Assembly: GCA_003142855.1 (NCBI GenBank)
Contig: PLNW01000160.1
Span: forward strand, 1-46,260
From: Myxococcales bacterium
GTDB taxonomy: Bacteria > Myxococcota_A > Polyangia > Fen-1088
Direction: 5' to 3'
DNA length: 46,260 bases
Shown one piece after another: positions 8,516-15,652 of this stretch (the first letter of the stretch is position 1; the number at the start of each line of letters is the position of its first letter). The position numbers and the translations under genes are program-made. The notes below the pieces were generated by a model. The model was not told the DNA's origin. It worked only from the letters and a program-made list of their open reading frames with translations, and did no database searches.

Positions 8516-10419
8516 GCGAGGAGACTGGCTCCTTCGGCGATGGGAAAAGTCAGCCAGAAGGTCGTGCCCAGGCCCACCTGGCTTTCGACCCGGATGGTGG
8601 CCCCATGATCCTCAATGATCTTGTGCACCATGGAGAGGCCTATGCCGGTGTCGGTTCGCTGCGCCTTGGTGGTGAAGAAGGGATCGAAGATGCGCGACAG
8701 TTGCTCGGGCTTGATGCCGTGTCCGCTATCGCTCACGCGCAGCCGGAGCAGTTTGTCGTCTGGCCGCGTGGTTTCCATGGTCAGGGTGCCGCCCGAGTCC
8801 ATGGCCGCCCTGGCGTTCTGGATGAGCTGAATGAGCGCGGCTTGCACCTGCAAGGCACTGCCGCGGATGAGCGGACTGGGACTGGGGATGTGCTTGACCA
8901 CGGCAATGCCCGCGTCGGCCAGGGCCTTGGCCCCGCACAGCTCGAGCGCGTCGTGAACGACCTCGGAAAGATCGAAGGGACGGAAGTGCTCGCCTGACTG
9001 CTTCTGCGAGAAGCGCAACAAATTGGCCACGATGGCCTGAATGCGCGTGGCCTGCTCCTCGATGTCCTTGATCATCGGCCGGACCGGATGGCCCTCGGGC
9101 AGATCGGCCAGCAGGATCTGCGCCAGGCCCAGCACGCCGGTCAGCGGATTGTTGATTTCGTGCGCGACCCCGGCGCCCAGCGAACCGATGGCCGCGAGCG
9201 AGCGCGAGCGCAACAAGAGATCCTGGGCGTCGCGCAGTTCTGTGGTCTTGTCATCGACCCGCTTTTCCAGGGTGACGTTCCAACCCTGGATCTCTTCGTT
9301 GCGCAGCAGGATCTCGCTGCGCGCCGCCGAGAGCGAGCTGGCCATGGAGTTGAACGCTTTGGCCAGCTCACCCAGCTCGTCGTTGGATGCCACCTCGATC
9401 TCGGCGTCCAACTTCCCCTGGGCGATGTTGCGGGCTCCTTGTACTAGCGTGCCGACCCGACTGGCCAGCGAGCGCGCCAGCGCGGCTCCGACCACGGCGG
9501 CGACGAAGGCCGCCACACCCACCCAGTAGATGGTGGTCCAGCTGAGCCGCCGCGCAGGCCGGAGCGCCGACTCGACCCAGCGCTCGACCACCACACCCAG
9601 GCCAAAAGTGAGCGCCGGCACGTAGGCCCCGATGACCGAGTGGTCGTGGCTGGGGTACTCGGCCACGAACCACTCGGGCGGCAGCGAGCCTGGTTTGCCC
9701 TGCGGCAAGCGCTTGGGTTCGGGCCGGGCCGCGCCCAGAGCCCGGCCGGAAGCCACCGTGCGGCTCTCGCGATCGAGAAGCAAGATGTCGGTGTCGATCG
9801 ACGAAAGCGAAGCCAGATGATCGGCGATGCGGCGCAGGGACACAGCGGCTACGATGATGCGGGGATCCTCGTCGGGCACGCCCTGGTAGCGAACTGCCAG
9901 CACCACATGCGGCACATGCGCGCTGCCGGCCACGAAGATCGTGCCCACCGCGCTCCCTTCGCGCAGAACCGCCTCGACCGAAACATGCCCGGCGAGTTGG
10001 GCCACGTCCTCGGCTGAAACGATCTCATGGGCTCCGAAGGAATCGTTTCTGGGTGCGACCGACTGGAAAGCAGCCGAAACCACCGGCTGTCCCTCGGTGT
10101 CGAGCAGCGCCACCACGCTGAAATCGTCGCTCTGGTGGTACACCAACTGGAGAAACTTGCGCAGGGCCTGCGCGGTCGGCAGCGCGCCCCCCACGCGGGT
10201 CAAGTCGAGAATGCGCGTCTCGACCGACAGGGTGGACTGCAGGTTGGAGAGGTGGCTGCTGACGTACTCCGAAATCTGGCGCGCCAGCAGCACTTCGTGG
10301 CCATAGATGGCCTCGCGCAAGGCCGCCTGGCTGACCCGAATCGACGAGTAGCCGGCGATGGCCAGCGGCACAGCGGCCACGCCGATGGAGAGGAGCGCAA
10401 ACTTGGGCAGCAGCTTCAT
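8512..10419 (-). CDS. Membrane sensor histidine kinase with periplasmic sensor, HAMP and HATPase domains
   Basis: The protein is 635 aa. Helix 1 is near residues 7-24 and helix 2 near 294-316, enclosing a Cache-like periplasmic sensor of about 265 residues. HAMP follows (about 317-370), then a coiled coil, the HisKA site AGVAHEINNPLTG with His420, the N-box QNARAA near 535, DSGHGIK near 563, FFTTK and TGIGLSM. It should autophosphorylate on His420 in response to an envelope or external signal. No response regulator is in the operon, so its partner is elsewhere. It overlaps the lipoprotein gene upstream and the FecR gene downstream by ATGA, so production is probably translationally coupled with these envelope proteins. 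Confidence 0.9.
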   Translation of the reverse strand: MKLLPKFALLSIGVAAVPLAIAGYSSIRVSQAALREAIYGHEVLLARQISEYVSSHLSNLQSTLSVETRILDLTRVGGALPTAQALRKFLQLVYHQSDDFSVVALLDTEGQPVVSAAFQSVAPRNDSFGAHEIVSAEDVAQLAGHVSVEAVLREGSAVGTIFVAGSAHVPHVVLAVRYQGVPDEDPRIIVAAVSLRRIADHLASLSSIDTDILLLDRESRTVASGRALGAARPEPKRLPQGKPGSLPPEWFVAEYPSHDHSVIGAYVPALTFGLGVVVERWVESALRPARRLSWTTIYWVGVAAFVAAVVGAALARSLASRVGTLVQGARNIAQGKLDAEIEVASNDELGELAKAFNSMASSLSAARSEILLRNEEIQGWNVTLEKRVDDKTTELRDAQDLLLRSRSLAAIGSLGAGVAHEINNPLTGVLGLAQILLADLPEGHPVRPMIKDIEEQATRIQAIVANLLRFSQKQSGEHFRPFDLSEVVHDALELCGAKALADAGIAVVKHIPSPSPLIRGSALQVQAALIQLIQNARAAMDSGGTLTMETTRPDDKLLRLRVSDSGHGIKPEQLSRIFDPFFTTKAQRTDTGIGLSMVHKIIEDHGATIRVESQVGLGTTFWLTFPIAEGASLLA

Positions 10420-11708
10420 GGCTCAATCCAGGAAAAGCCGTTGGGCAGGCTGGTCCAGCCGTTGTCGGGGTCGAAGGCCCAGACGGTAACTTGTCCGCTT
10501 CCAGGAGGTACTACGCCGTCGATCTCAATGTCGGTGGCCAACGTTACACCAGTCAGGGCAACCGCATTCGCCAGGGCTTGACCCAGGTAGATGATCGTCG
10601 TCTTGGTGAAGTTGGCGCCCGCGACCCGGACGGGCGTGTCTTCGCCTTGCAGGCCAAGGGCGGGAGTGATCGATGAGATCTGCGGCCAAGGTCGATATTC
10701 AAATTTCTGGTCCCAGTAGGCCCACCCGAGGCGGGACTGCACTGTGACCGCGACGAAGCCTTCGTCGTGAGCCGGGGCGTAGCCGCTGATGGTCTCATTG
10801 TTGACCACGATGCCGCCATTGGGGATGAGCAGGCTGGTGCCGAAATAGGCGCGACTGCCAGCCTCGCCAGCCTCAAAGCCCGATCCTTGGATGACCACAT
10901 TGGTTCCGCCGGCCACGCCTCCGAATTGCGGCGTGACCAAGGACACAGTGGGGCGCGGGGTGAGCCCGATGGAGAAGTGCTTGACCGTCTGGTTGTCGGG
11001 CGGGACGGCGTCGTTGAGGGCAGTGATATCCAGGTTCACCGTCATGCCTGCGCTCAAATTCGAACTGACAGTCACATCGAAGGCGCAGTCGATGGAGGCA
11101 GCGCCGGGCAGGGACGGACACGAGGCTGTCACGGGCTGGCGTTGCGTTCCGTTGGCGGCCTTGGGTTCAGTGTAGATCCAGGTCAGTGCTGTCATTTGTC
11201 CGGGTGGCGAGGTCGTGGCGGTCACGACCGCGTGAATGGTGGTTCCCGGAACGTAGATCGGACCGATGGTCGGACTCGTGACCGTCACGAGAGGGGGCGC
11301 CTGCGCGCCCAGCCCAAGAAAGCCAGCGCGTAGCACGGCTACGCGGCCGCGTGGATCCGTAATCTCCACGTCGCAGGGAACGAGGGGCAGGTCTTCGGCG
11401 TCCTCTTTGAGCAGGCCGACCGAAATCTGCGTGGGGCCGATCCAACCGAAATAGGTGAGCGGTTCCCAGTTCGGCTCGCTACCGATGCGGCCGGAGAAGC
11501 CCTCCATCGTGGCCACGCGTGCGCCTGACCCAGGGTCGATACGGAACGACGGGATGAAGTCTGCGCCGGTCAGGGTCAGCCAAATGTTGCGATCGGTGTA
11601 GGCTTGTGCGGGGTCGACGGCGTCGATGCGTGGGTGTGGCTCATTGCCGGCGCAGCCGACCAGAGCAGCGGCGCAAAAAGCGAAACCTGCACGGGGACCG
11701 ATGGGCAC
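10416..11708 (-). CDS. IPT/TIG-domain surface lipoprotein
   Basis: The protein is 430 aa and starts with a GTG. The signal peptide ends in a lipobox, ALVGC, at about residues 15-19, so it should be lipidated. Several Ig-like IPT/TIG units follow: PHPRIDAVDPAQAYTDRNIWLTLTG at the start, PTVSLVTPQFGGVAGGTNVVIQGSGF in the middle and PQISSITPALGLQGEDTPVRVAGANF near the end. It is the first gene of the minus-strand operon and its TGA overlaps the kinase start. A plausible role is extracellular or outer-membrane binding linked to the co-transcribed kinase. The ligand cannot be read from the sequence. The 122 bases upstream, shared with the divergent gene at 11831, hold the promoters but no convincing boxes. 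Confidence 0.8.
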   Translation of the reverse strand: MPIGPRAGFAFCAAALVGCAGNEPHPRIDAVDPAQAYTDRNIWLTLTGADFIPSFRIDPGSGARVATMEGFSGRIGSEPNWEPLTYFGWIGPTQISVGLLKEDAEDLPLVPCDVEITDPRGRVAVLRAGFLGLGAQAPPLVTVTSPTIGPIYVPGTTIHAVVTATTSPPGQMTALTWIYTEPKAANGTQRQPVTASCPSLPGAASIDCAFDVTVSSNLSAGMTVNLDITALNDAVPPDNQTVKHFSIGLTPRPTVSLVTPQFGGVAGGTNVVIQGSGFEAGEAGSRAYFGTSLLIPNGGIVVNNETISGYAPAHDEGFVAVTVQSRLGWAYWDQKFEYRPWPQISSITPALGLQGEDTPVRVAGANFTKTTIIYLGQALANAVALTGVTLATDIEIDGVVPPGSGQVTVWAFDPDNGWTSLPNGFSWIEP

Positions 11709-11830
11709 GGCGCTATCTTACTCCCGGTCGCGGAATTCGGGCGGGTTCTGCACGCGATAGCAGGCGCTATGCCGAAATCGGGCGTGCCGCGGGTTGACGG
11801 GGAGCGGCCAGCCTGGGAGATTTGCGCCCC

Positions 11831-12073
11831 ATGGCCAATCACCAGAGCTTGAGAGAGATGCTGAGCCATCGCGTGACCTTCACCTATGACACCGGGGCGC
11901 AGGTGGTGGGAACGGTCACGGCTTGCGCGCCCGTCACCGGGCCGGTCGAGTATGTGGTGTTGGCCAAGGTGGAGGTGAAGGGTGGGGCCGGTCAGGTGCT
12001 GGCGCGCTTCGCCGAGTTGCCGCTCGTGCCCAACAACCTGGTGGGGATTACCGTGACCGAAGGGGCGCTGTAA
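11831..12073 (+). CDS. Small beta-rich protein of unknown function
   Basis: The protein is 80 aa. The ATG at 11831 is preceded by GGGAG about 11 bases upstream; a TTG at 11822 is also open. The sequence alternates beta-strand-like segments (SHRVTFTYDTGAQVVGTVTAC, YVVLAKVEVKGGAG, NNLVGITVTEG), like a small barrel or SH3-like fold. It has no signal peptide, membrane helix or metal motif. It sits 12 bases ahead of the acylphosphatase gene and is probably co-transcribed with it. No family is recognised. Confidence 0.65.
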   Translation: MANHQSLREMLSHRVTFTYDTGAQVVGTVTACAPVTGPVEYVVLAKVEVKGGAGQVLARFAELPLVPNNLVGITVTEGAL

Positions 12074-12085
12074 CTTCTATCCCCG

Positions 12086-12388
12086 ATGAGCGACACCGCC
12101 CCTGCCAAGAGCCGCCGCTTGCACGCTGTGGTGCGCGGTTCGGTCCAGGGCGTTGGCTTTCGCGCCACCACCTTTGACGAAGCCCGGCGCCTGGGTCTTG
12201 CGGGCTGGGTGCGCAACCGAGTGGACGGCACCGTCGAAGTGCTGGCCGAGGGCCCGGAGCCGAAACTGAACCTATTTCTCGGCTACCTGCGCCGCGGTCC
12301 ACTCGGGGCTCGGGTGGCGGGCGTGCTTGAGGACTGGTTGGAAGAGCAGGGCGCGCCCATCCCCTTCCAGGTCAAACGCACGGAATAG
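12086..12388 (+). CDS. acyP: Acylphosphatase
   Basis: This is a small cytosolic enzyme that hydrolyses acyl phosphates to carboxylate and phosphate. At 100 aa it is of normal size. It shows the family signature GSVQGVGFR with catalytic Arg26, and GWVRNRVDGTVEV with catalytic Asn44. The C-terminus (PIPFQVKRTE) fits the family. It starts with ATG 12 bases after the preceding small gene. A hairpin directly overlaps and follows its stop. Confidence 0.93.
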   Translation: MSDTAPAKSRRLHAVVRGSVQGVGFRATTFDEARRLGLAGWVRNRVDGTVEVLAEGPEPKLNLFLGYLRRGPLGARVAGVLEDWLEEQGAPIPFQVKRTE

Positions 12389-12401
12389 GGGCCGACCCCT
12401 A
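12386..12401 (+). terminator. Hairpin after acyP
   Basis: TAGGGG (12386-12391), a CCGA loop and CCCCTA (12396-12401) form a six-pair stem, followed by CTTTCCCC. The stem includes the acyP stop codon. The T-run is short, so terminator activity is only plausible. Confidence 0.45.
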
Positions 12402-12471
12402 CTTTCCCCGATAGACTGGACTGCGGAGGATTCGCCGGGGAGCTGACCCAAAAGAGAAAGGTCGTGACAAT

Positions 12472-14811
12472 ATGATCCCAAGGCGCGTGACGTACGGTGT
12501 CGCTGCCATGGTGGCCGCGGTGAGCGCTGGCTTGCTTGGCCGGGCGCAGGCACAGACAGTCAGTGTGTCGGTGGATGCCACGGCGGCCGGGACGCCGCTT
12601 GAGCGCGTCTGGCCGTACCACGGCTACGACGAGGTCAACTACTCGACGACCCCGGAAGGCGAGGCTCTGCTCAAGGCCCTGGCCACGGCTCACACGGCCC
12701 CGGTTCACGTGCGATCGCATTTCCTGCTCAACACCGGCGACGGCGTAGGTTCGCTGAAGTGGGGATCAACAAACGTATACACCGAGGACGCCGCCGGCAA
12801 TCCGGTCTACTCGTGGACGATAATGGATGGAATCATGGACGCGGTTACGGGAGCGGGAGCATTCCCGTTCACTGAGATAGGGTTCATGCCCGAGGCGCTG
12901 TCAACGCATCCGACTCCCTACCAGAATACGGCGGTGACTACGCTGGATGGTGGTTGCTTCTACCCGCCCACGGACTACACCAAGTGGGGCAACCTCATCA
13001 CGGCGTGGGCGACCCACGTCAACGGGCGCTACCCGAACGTTGCGACGTCTTGGTTGTGGGAGCTATGGAACGAGCCTGACAACAGTTACTGGCACGGAAC
13101 ATTCGCAGAATACGCCAAGCTCTACGACTACACTGAGGCGGCGATCCACGGCGTGTTGCCGACGGCGCAACTAGGCGGACCCGCGGTGGCGAGCGCAAGC
13201 AGCTCCTATGTGTCCCAGCTGCTGCAACATTGCGCGACGGGAAGCAATGCGGTTACCGGCAAGACGGGCACACGCCTCGACCTTATCTCCTTCCACGCCA
13301 AGGGTGGCACCACGGTCACCGGCGGGCACGTCGAGATGAACCTCGGTCACCAGCTGAGCCTGCACCAGACTGGCTTCAAACAGGTGACCGCGGTGGCGGC
13401 GTACAAGCAGACACCTATCTACATCACCGAGGCCGATCCCGATGGTTGCGCCGCTTGCCCGGCGACATCGACGCCGGCCGATGCATATCGCTACTCGCCA
13501 GCCTACGGCACCTACGAAATCGCGATGATGAAGCACACGCTTGAGCTGGAGGCAAGCATGGGTGTGAAGGTCGGCGGGCTTCTGACCTGGGCATTCACCT
13601 TTCCCGGAACGCCGTACTTTGCCGGCTATCGCGCACTCGCGACCAACGGCATCAGCCTGCCGGTGCTGAGCGCCTTCAAGCTCTTGGGCAGCCTGGCTGG
13701 GACGCGCATGCCTGTAACCAGCAGCGGCGCGGCGACACTGGATTCCATCTTGGCGAACAGCGTGCGGGGCAATCCCGACGTCGACGCCATGGCGACCTTG
13801 AACGGGCAAAGCGTGCAGGTGCTGGTCTGGAACTACCACGACGACTTGGTGACGGTCGCCGCATCGCCGGTGCAACTCACAGTCAAGGTTCCGTCCACGT
13901 TCGGTTCAACCGTGACGGTTTCGCACATGCGCGTCGACGAAACCCATGGGGACGCCTATACCGTGTGGACATCGCAGGGCAGCCCAGCCAAGCCCTCTGC
14001 TGCCCAGATCCAGGCGTTGCAGCAAGCAATGGATCCCATGCCCTTGAATCCGCCACAGTCGATGGCGGTCAGCAATGGCTCGGTCAGTGTGAACTTTGAT
14101 CTTCCGCGATTTGGTATCTCCCTGCTGACTATCACGCCGGGCGCCGGGGTCAGTGATGCGGGGGTCGAGCCGGTCGATGCCCCACGCGCAGACGCGCCAG
14201 GCGCGACTGGGGGCGTGGGTGGAGGCAGCGGGCGGGACGGGGGCGGCGGCCGTGGTGGCACGGCCGGCGCCGGCGCAGGAGGCGGTGGCGTGGACACCGG
14301 CGATGCAGGCGGCCCCGGAGGGGCGGTTGGCGGTGGTTCAGGCGGCAGTGGCACGGGCAGTGGTGGGGTGTCCGGGCGGACCGGCGGCGGCAGCGCGAGC
14401 AGCGGCGGCGTGTCCGGCCAGCCCGGCAGTGGCGGCGCGAACAGCGGTGGCGTGTCCGGGCAAATCAGCAGCGGCGGTGTGTCCGGGCAATCCGGCGGTG
14501 GCGCAGGCGGCGCAGGGGGTGGCGGCGGCGCGAGTGGTGGTGGCGTAGGCAGTGGCGGCGTGGCCGGGAGTAGCGCGGGTGGCGGCGGCGTGGCCGGGTC
14601 CGGAGGTGAAGCGCAAGCCACTGCCGGCGCGAGTCCCCATCAAGCAGGACAGGGAGGCTGCTCGTGCGCTTTGGCAGTCGGCGGCGAATTGCACGCGCCG
14701 CTCGGCGTCGGCCTGTGGGCCGTCGGTCTGGGGATCGCCATCCTGCGGCGGGTCCGGCGTCTGGGATCGAAGCGAACGGCCTCACCCGAGTCCAACCGAC
14801 GCAGCGGATAG
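12472..14811 (+). CDS. Secreted GH39-like glycoside hydrolase with Gly-rich linker and MYXO-CTERM-like anchor
   Basis: The protein is 779 aa. A signal peptide ends near AQAQ (residue 28). The catalytic part (about 35-560) resembles GH39 beta-xylosidase-type TIM barrels. LWELWNEPDN gives the likely acid/base Glu201 and IYITEADPDG the likely nucleophile Glu320. A Gly/Ser-rich linker fills about residues 570-735, with repeats of the form GGVSGQ. The C-terminus has GCSC, a hydrophobic helix and an Arg-rich end (LRRVRR), matching the MYXO-CTERM sorting signal of myxobacteria. The product should therefore be exported and surface-anchored, degrading xylan or another beta-linked polymer; the substrate is inferred. 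The ATG follows GAGAAAGG. The acetylesterase-like lipoproteins at 24-29 kb fit a plant-polymer theme. Confidence 0.8.
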   Translation: MIPRRVTYGVAAMVAAVSAGLLGRAQAQTVSVSVDATAAGTPLERVWPYHGYDEVNYSTTPEGEALLKALATAHTAPVHVRSHFLLNTGDGVGSLKWGSTNVYTEDAAGNPVYSWTIMDGIMDAVTGAGAFPFTEIGFMPEALSTHPTPYQNTAVTTLDGGCFYPPTDYTKWGNLITAWATHVNGRYPNVATSWLWELWNEPDNSYWHGTFAEYAKLYDYTEAAIHGVLPTAQLGGPAVASASSSYVSQLLQHCATGSNAVTGKTGTRLDLISFHAKGGTTVTGGHVEMNLGHQLSLHQTGFKQVTAVAAYKQTPIYITEADPDGCAACPATSTPADAYRYSPAYGTYEIAMMKHTLELEASMGVKVGGLLTWAFTFPGTPYFAGYRALATNGISLPVLSAFKLLGSLAGTRMPVTSSGAATLDSILANSVRGNPDVDAMATLNGQSVQVLVWNYHDDLVTVAASPVQLTVKVPSTFGSTVTVSHMRVDETHGDAYTVWTSQGSPAKPSAAQIQALQQAMDPMPLNPPQSMAVSNGSVSVNFDLPRFGISLLTITPGAGVSDAGVEPVDAPRADAPGATGGVGGGSGRDGGGGRGGTAGAGAGGGGVDTGDAGGPGGAVGGGSGGSGTGSGGVSGRTGGGSASSGGVSGQPGSGGANSGGVSGQISSGGVSGQSGGGAGGAGGGGGASGGGVGSGGVAGSSAGGGGVAGSGGEAQATAGASPHQAGQGGCSCALAVGGELHAPLGVGLWAVGLGIAILRRVRRLGSKRTASPESNRRSG
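14163..14640 (+). repeat. Gly-rich linker-coding repeats in the GH39-like gene
   Basis: Degenerate GGC/GGT-rich repeats encode units such as SGGVSGQ at about 14360-14510. They form the spacer between the catalytic domain and the C-terminal anchor. Repeats like this are prone to slippage, so length may vary between strains or be misassembled. Confidence 0.75.
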
Positions 14812-14827
14812 ACCTCAGTCGGCAATC

Positions 14828-15139
14828 ATGCAGCCTGCCGAGGTTACCTTCGTCGCACTGCTGGCGCGCTTTCCCTGGCGACCCATGCACGGATGCCCCG
14901 GCCGCTACCTGCTGCCGGGCGGGCCGACTACCTCGGCGCCCATGGATTTGTTCGGCGATCTGGGTTTTCGCGAGGCACGCAGTGCACAGGCGCCCGATCT
15001 CGTGTTCATGGCTGCCGTTCGAGGCGGCGGCATCATCTCGTACGCCAAAGAGAACGGCACCTTCGTCCATACCCTGGGCGACGAAGCAGGCTTTGCGCGC
15101 AAGCTCCACGCCCTGGGTCTGGAAGGGATCAGTCCGTAG
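14828..15139 (+). CDS. Conserved-looking hypothetical protein
   Basis: The protein is 103 aa, from an ATG 17 bases after the GH39 stop. A compact globular domain is suggested by LVFMAAVRGGGIISYAKENG followed by FVHTLGDEAGFARKLHALGL. There is no signal peptide or membrane helix. Plus-strand coding ends just before the Fe-S oxidoreductase remnant and the hairpin at 15287-15320. No family is recognised. Confidence 0.6.
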   Translation: MQPAEVTFVALLARFPWRPMHGCPGRYLLPGGPTTSAPMDLFGDLGFREARSAQAPDLVFMAAVRGGGIISYAKENGTFVHTLGDEAGFARKLHALGLEGISP

Positions 15140-15142
15140 TAT

Positions 15143-15252
15143 CTACTGTGGGGCAGTCTGGCTGGGCGCGCCGGCGCGGACCTTGGCCTTGGCTACCAGC
15201 TCGGACAGGTTCTTCACCTGCACGCGCTCGCCCGCGTCGCGATCGTCCACGG
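15143..15252 (-). pseudogene. 3' remnant of a second EMO-like Fe-S oxidoreductase gene
   Basis: The minus-strand translation reads VDDRDAGERVQVKNLSELVA and then KAKVRAGAPSQTAPQ to a TAG at 15145-15143. This is nearly identical to the last 35 residues of the intact gene at 20700-22787 (VDDRDAGERVQVKNLSELVA, KAMVRSSAPNETAAQ). Upstream of about 15252 the similarity stops abruptly, with no start codon and no remaining domain. It is the tail left when a paralogous copy was deleted, or a short duplicated segment. The retained reading frame suggests the event is fairly recent or that the ancestors diverged as working genes. Confidence 0.8.
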
Positions 15253-15286
15253 TGTCTGGGCCATCCCTCCTCGTGGAGTTCTAGGC

Positions 15287-15320
15287 AAAGGGGCGCCCCC
15301 GTGAGGGCGCGCCCCCTTTT
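15287..15320. terminator. GC-rich imperfect hairpin with T-tail, bidirectional terminator
   Basis: AAAGGGGCGCCC pairs imperfectly with GGGCGCGCCCCCTTT across a short GTGA-containing loop. It ends in TTTT on the plus strand and has AAA opposite for the minus strand. It lies just past the extended stop of the Cys-rich gene at 15329, between convergent units. Confidence 0.65.
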
Positions 15321-15328
15321 CGCCGACC

Positions 15329-15652
15329 CTACGGACCAGCGGCTGCCTGGCAAGTGTCCCCGCCGCTACCAATACCGCCACCGCCCGAACAGGTCAGGCC
15401 AGCTTTGCAGGTGCGATCGGCACAGCACGACTGTGCACTACCGCCGCAGGCCTCGCAGATGCGGCCCGCGTCTCCCACACCGCAGACCAGATTGGCTACT
15501 GTGCAGTAGTCGGAAGCGCCGCCGACGACGCCGCCACCCCTGGTACAACACCGATCGCCCAGACCGCCGCAAGCGCCGCCGTCCCCGACGCAGGCCCCGG
15601 CTCGGCAGACCCCATTGTCGTTCGGACACGCGGAGCCAGCTCCCGTGCAAGA
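15329..15652 (-). pseudogene. In-frame Cys-rich continuation of the lipoprotein gene beyond an amber codon
   Basis: Directly after the TAG at 15655-15653, the same frame stays open for 107 codons to a second TAG at 15331-15329. It encodes more of the same Cys-rich pattern: SCTGAGSACPNDNGVCRAGA, GDRCCTRGG, EACGGSAQSCCADRTCKAG. The frame, composition and cysteine spacing match the upstream protein, and the terminator lies just after the second stop. The original protein was probably about 620 aa and has been cut by one nonsense change, a read-through amber or a sequence error. Confidence 0.7.

Noticed and set aside
14163..14640. Reverse-strand Pro-rich protein opposite the Gly linker
   Set aside because: Gly codons read backwards give Pro/Ala runs; there is no independent start or motif.
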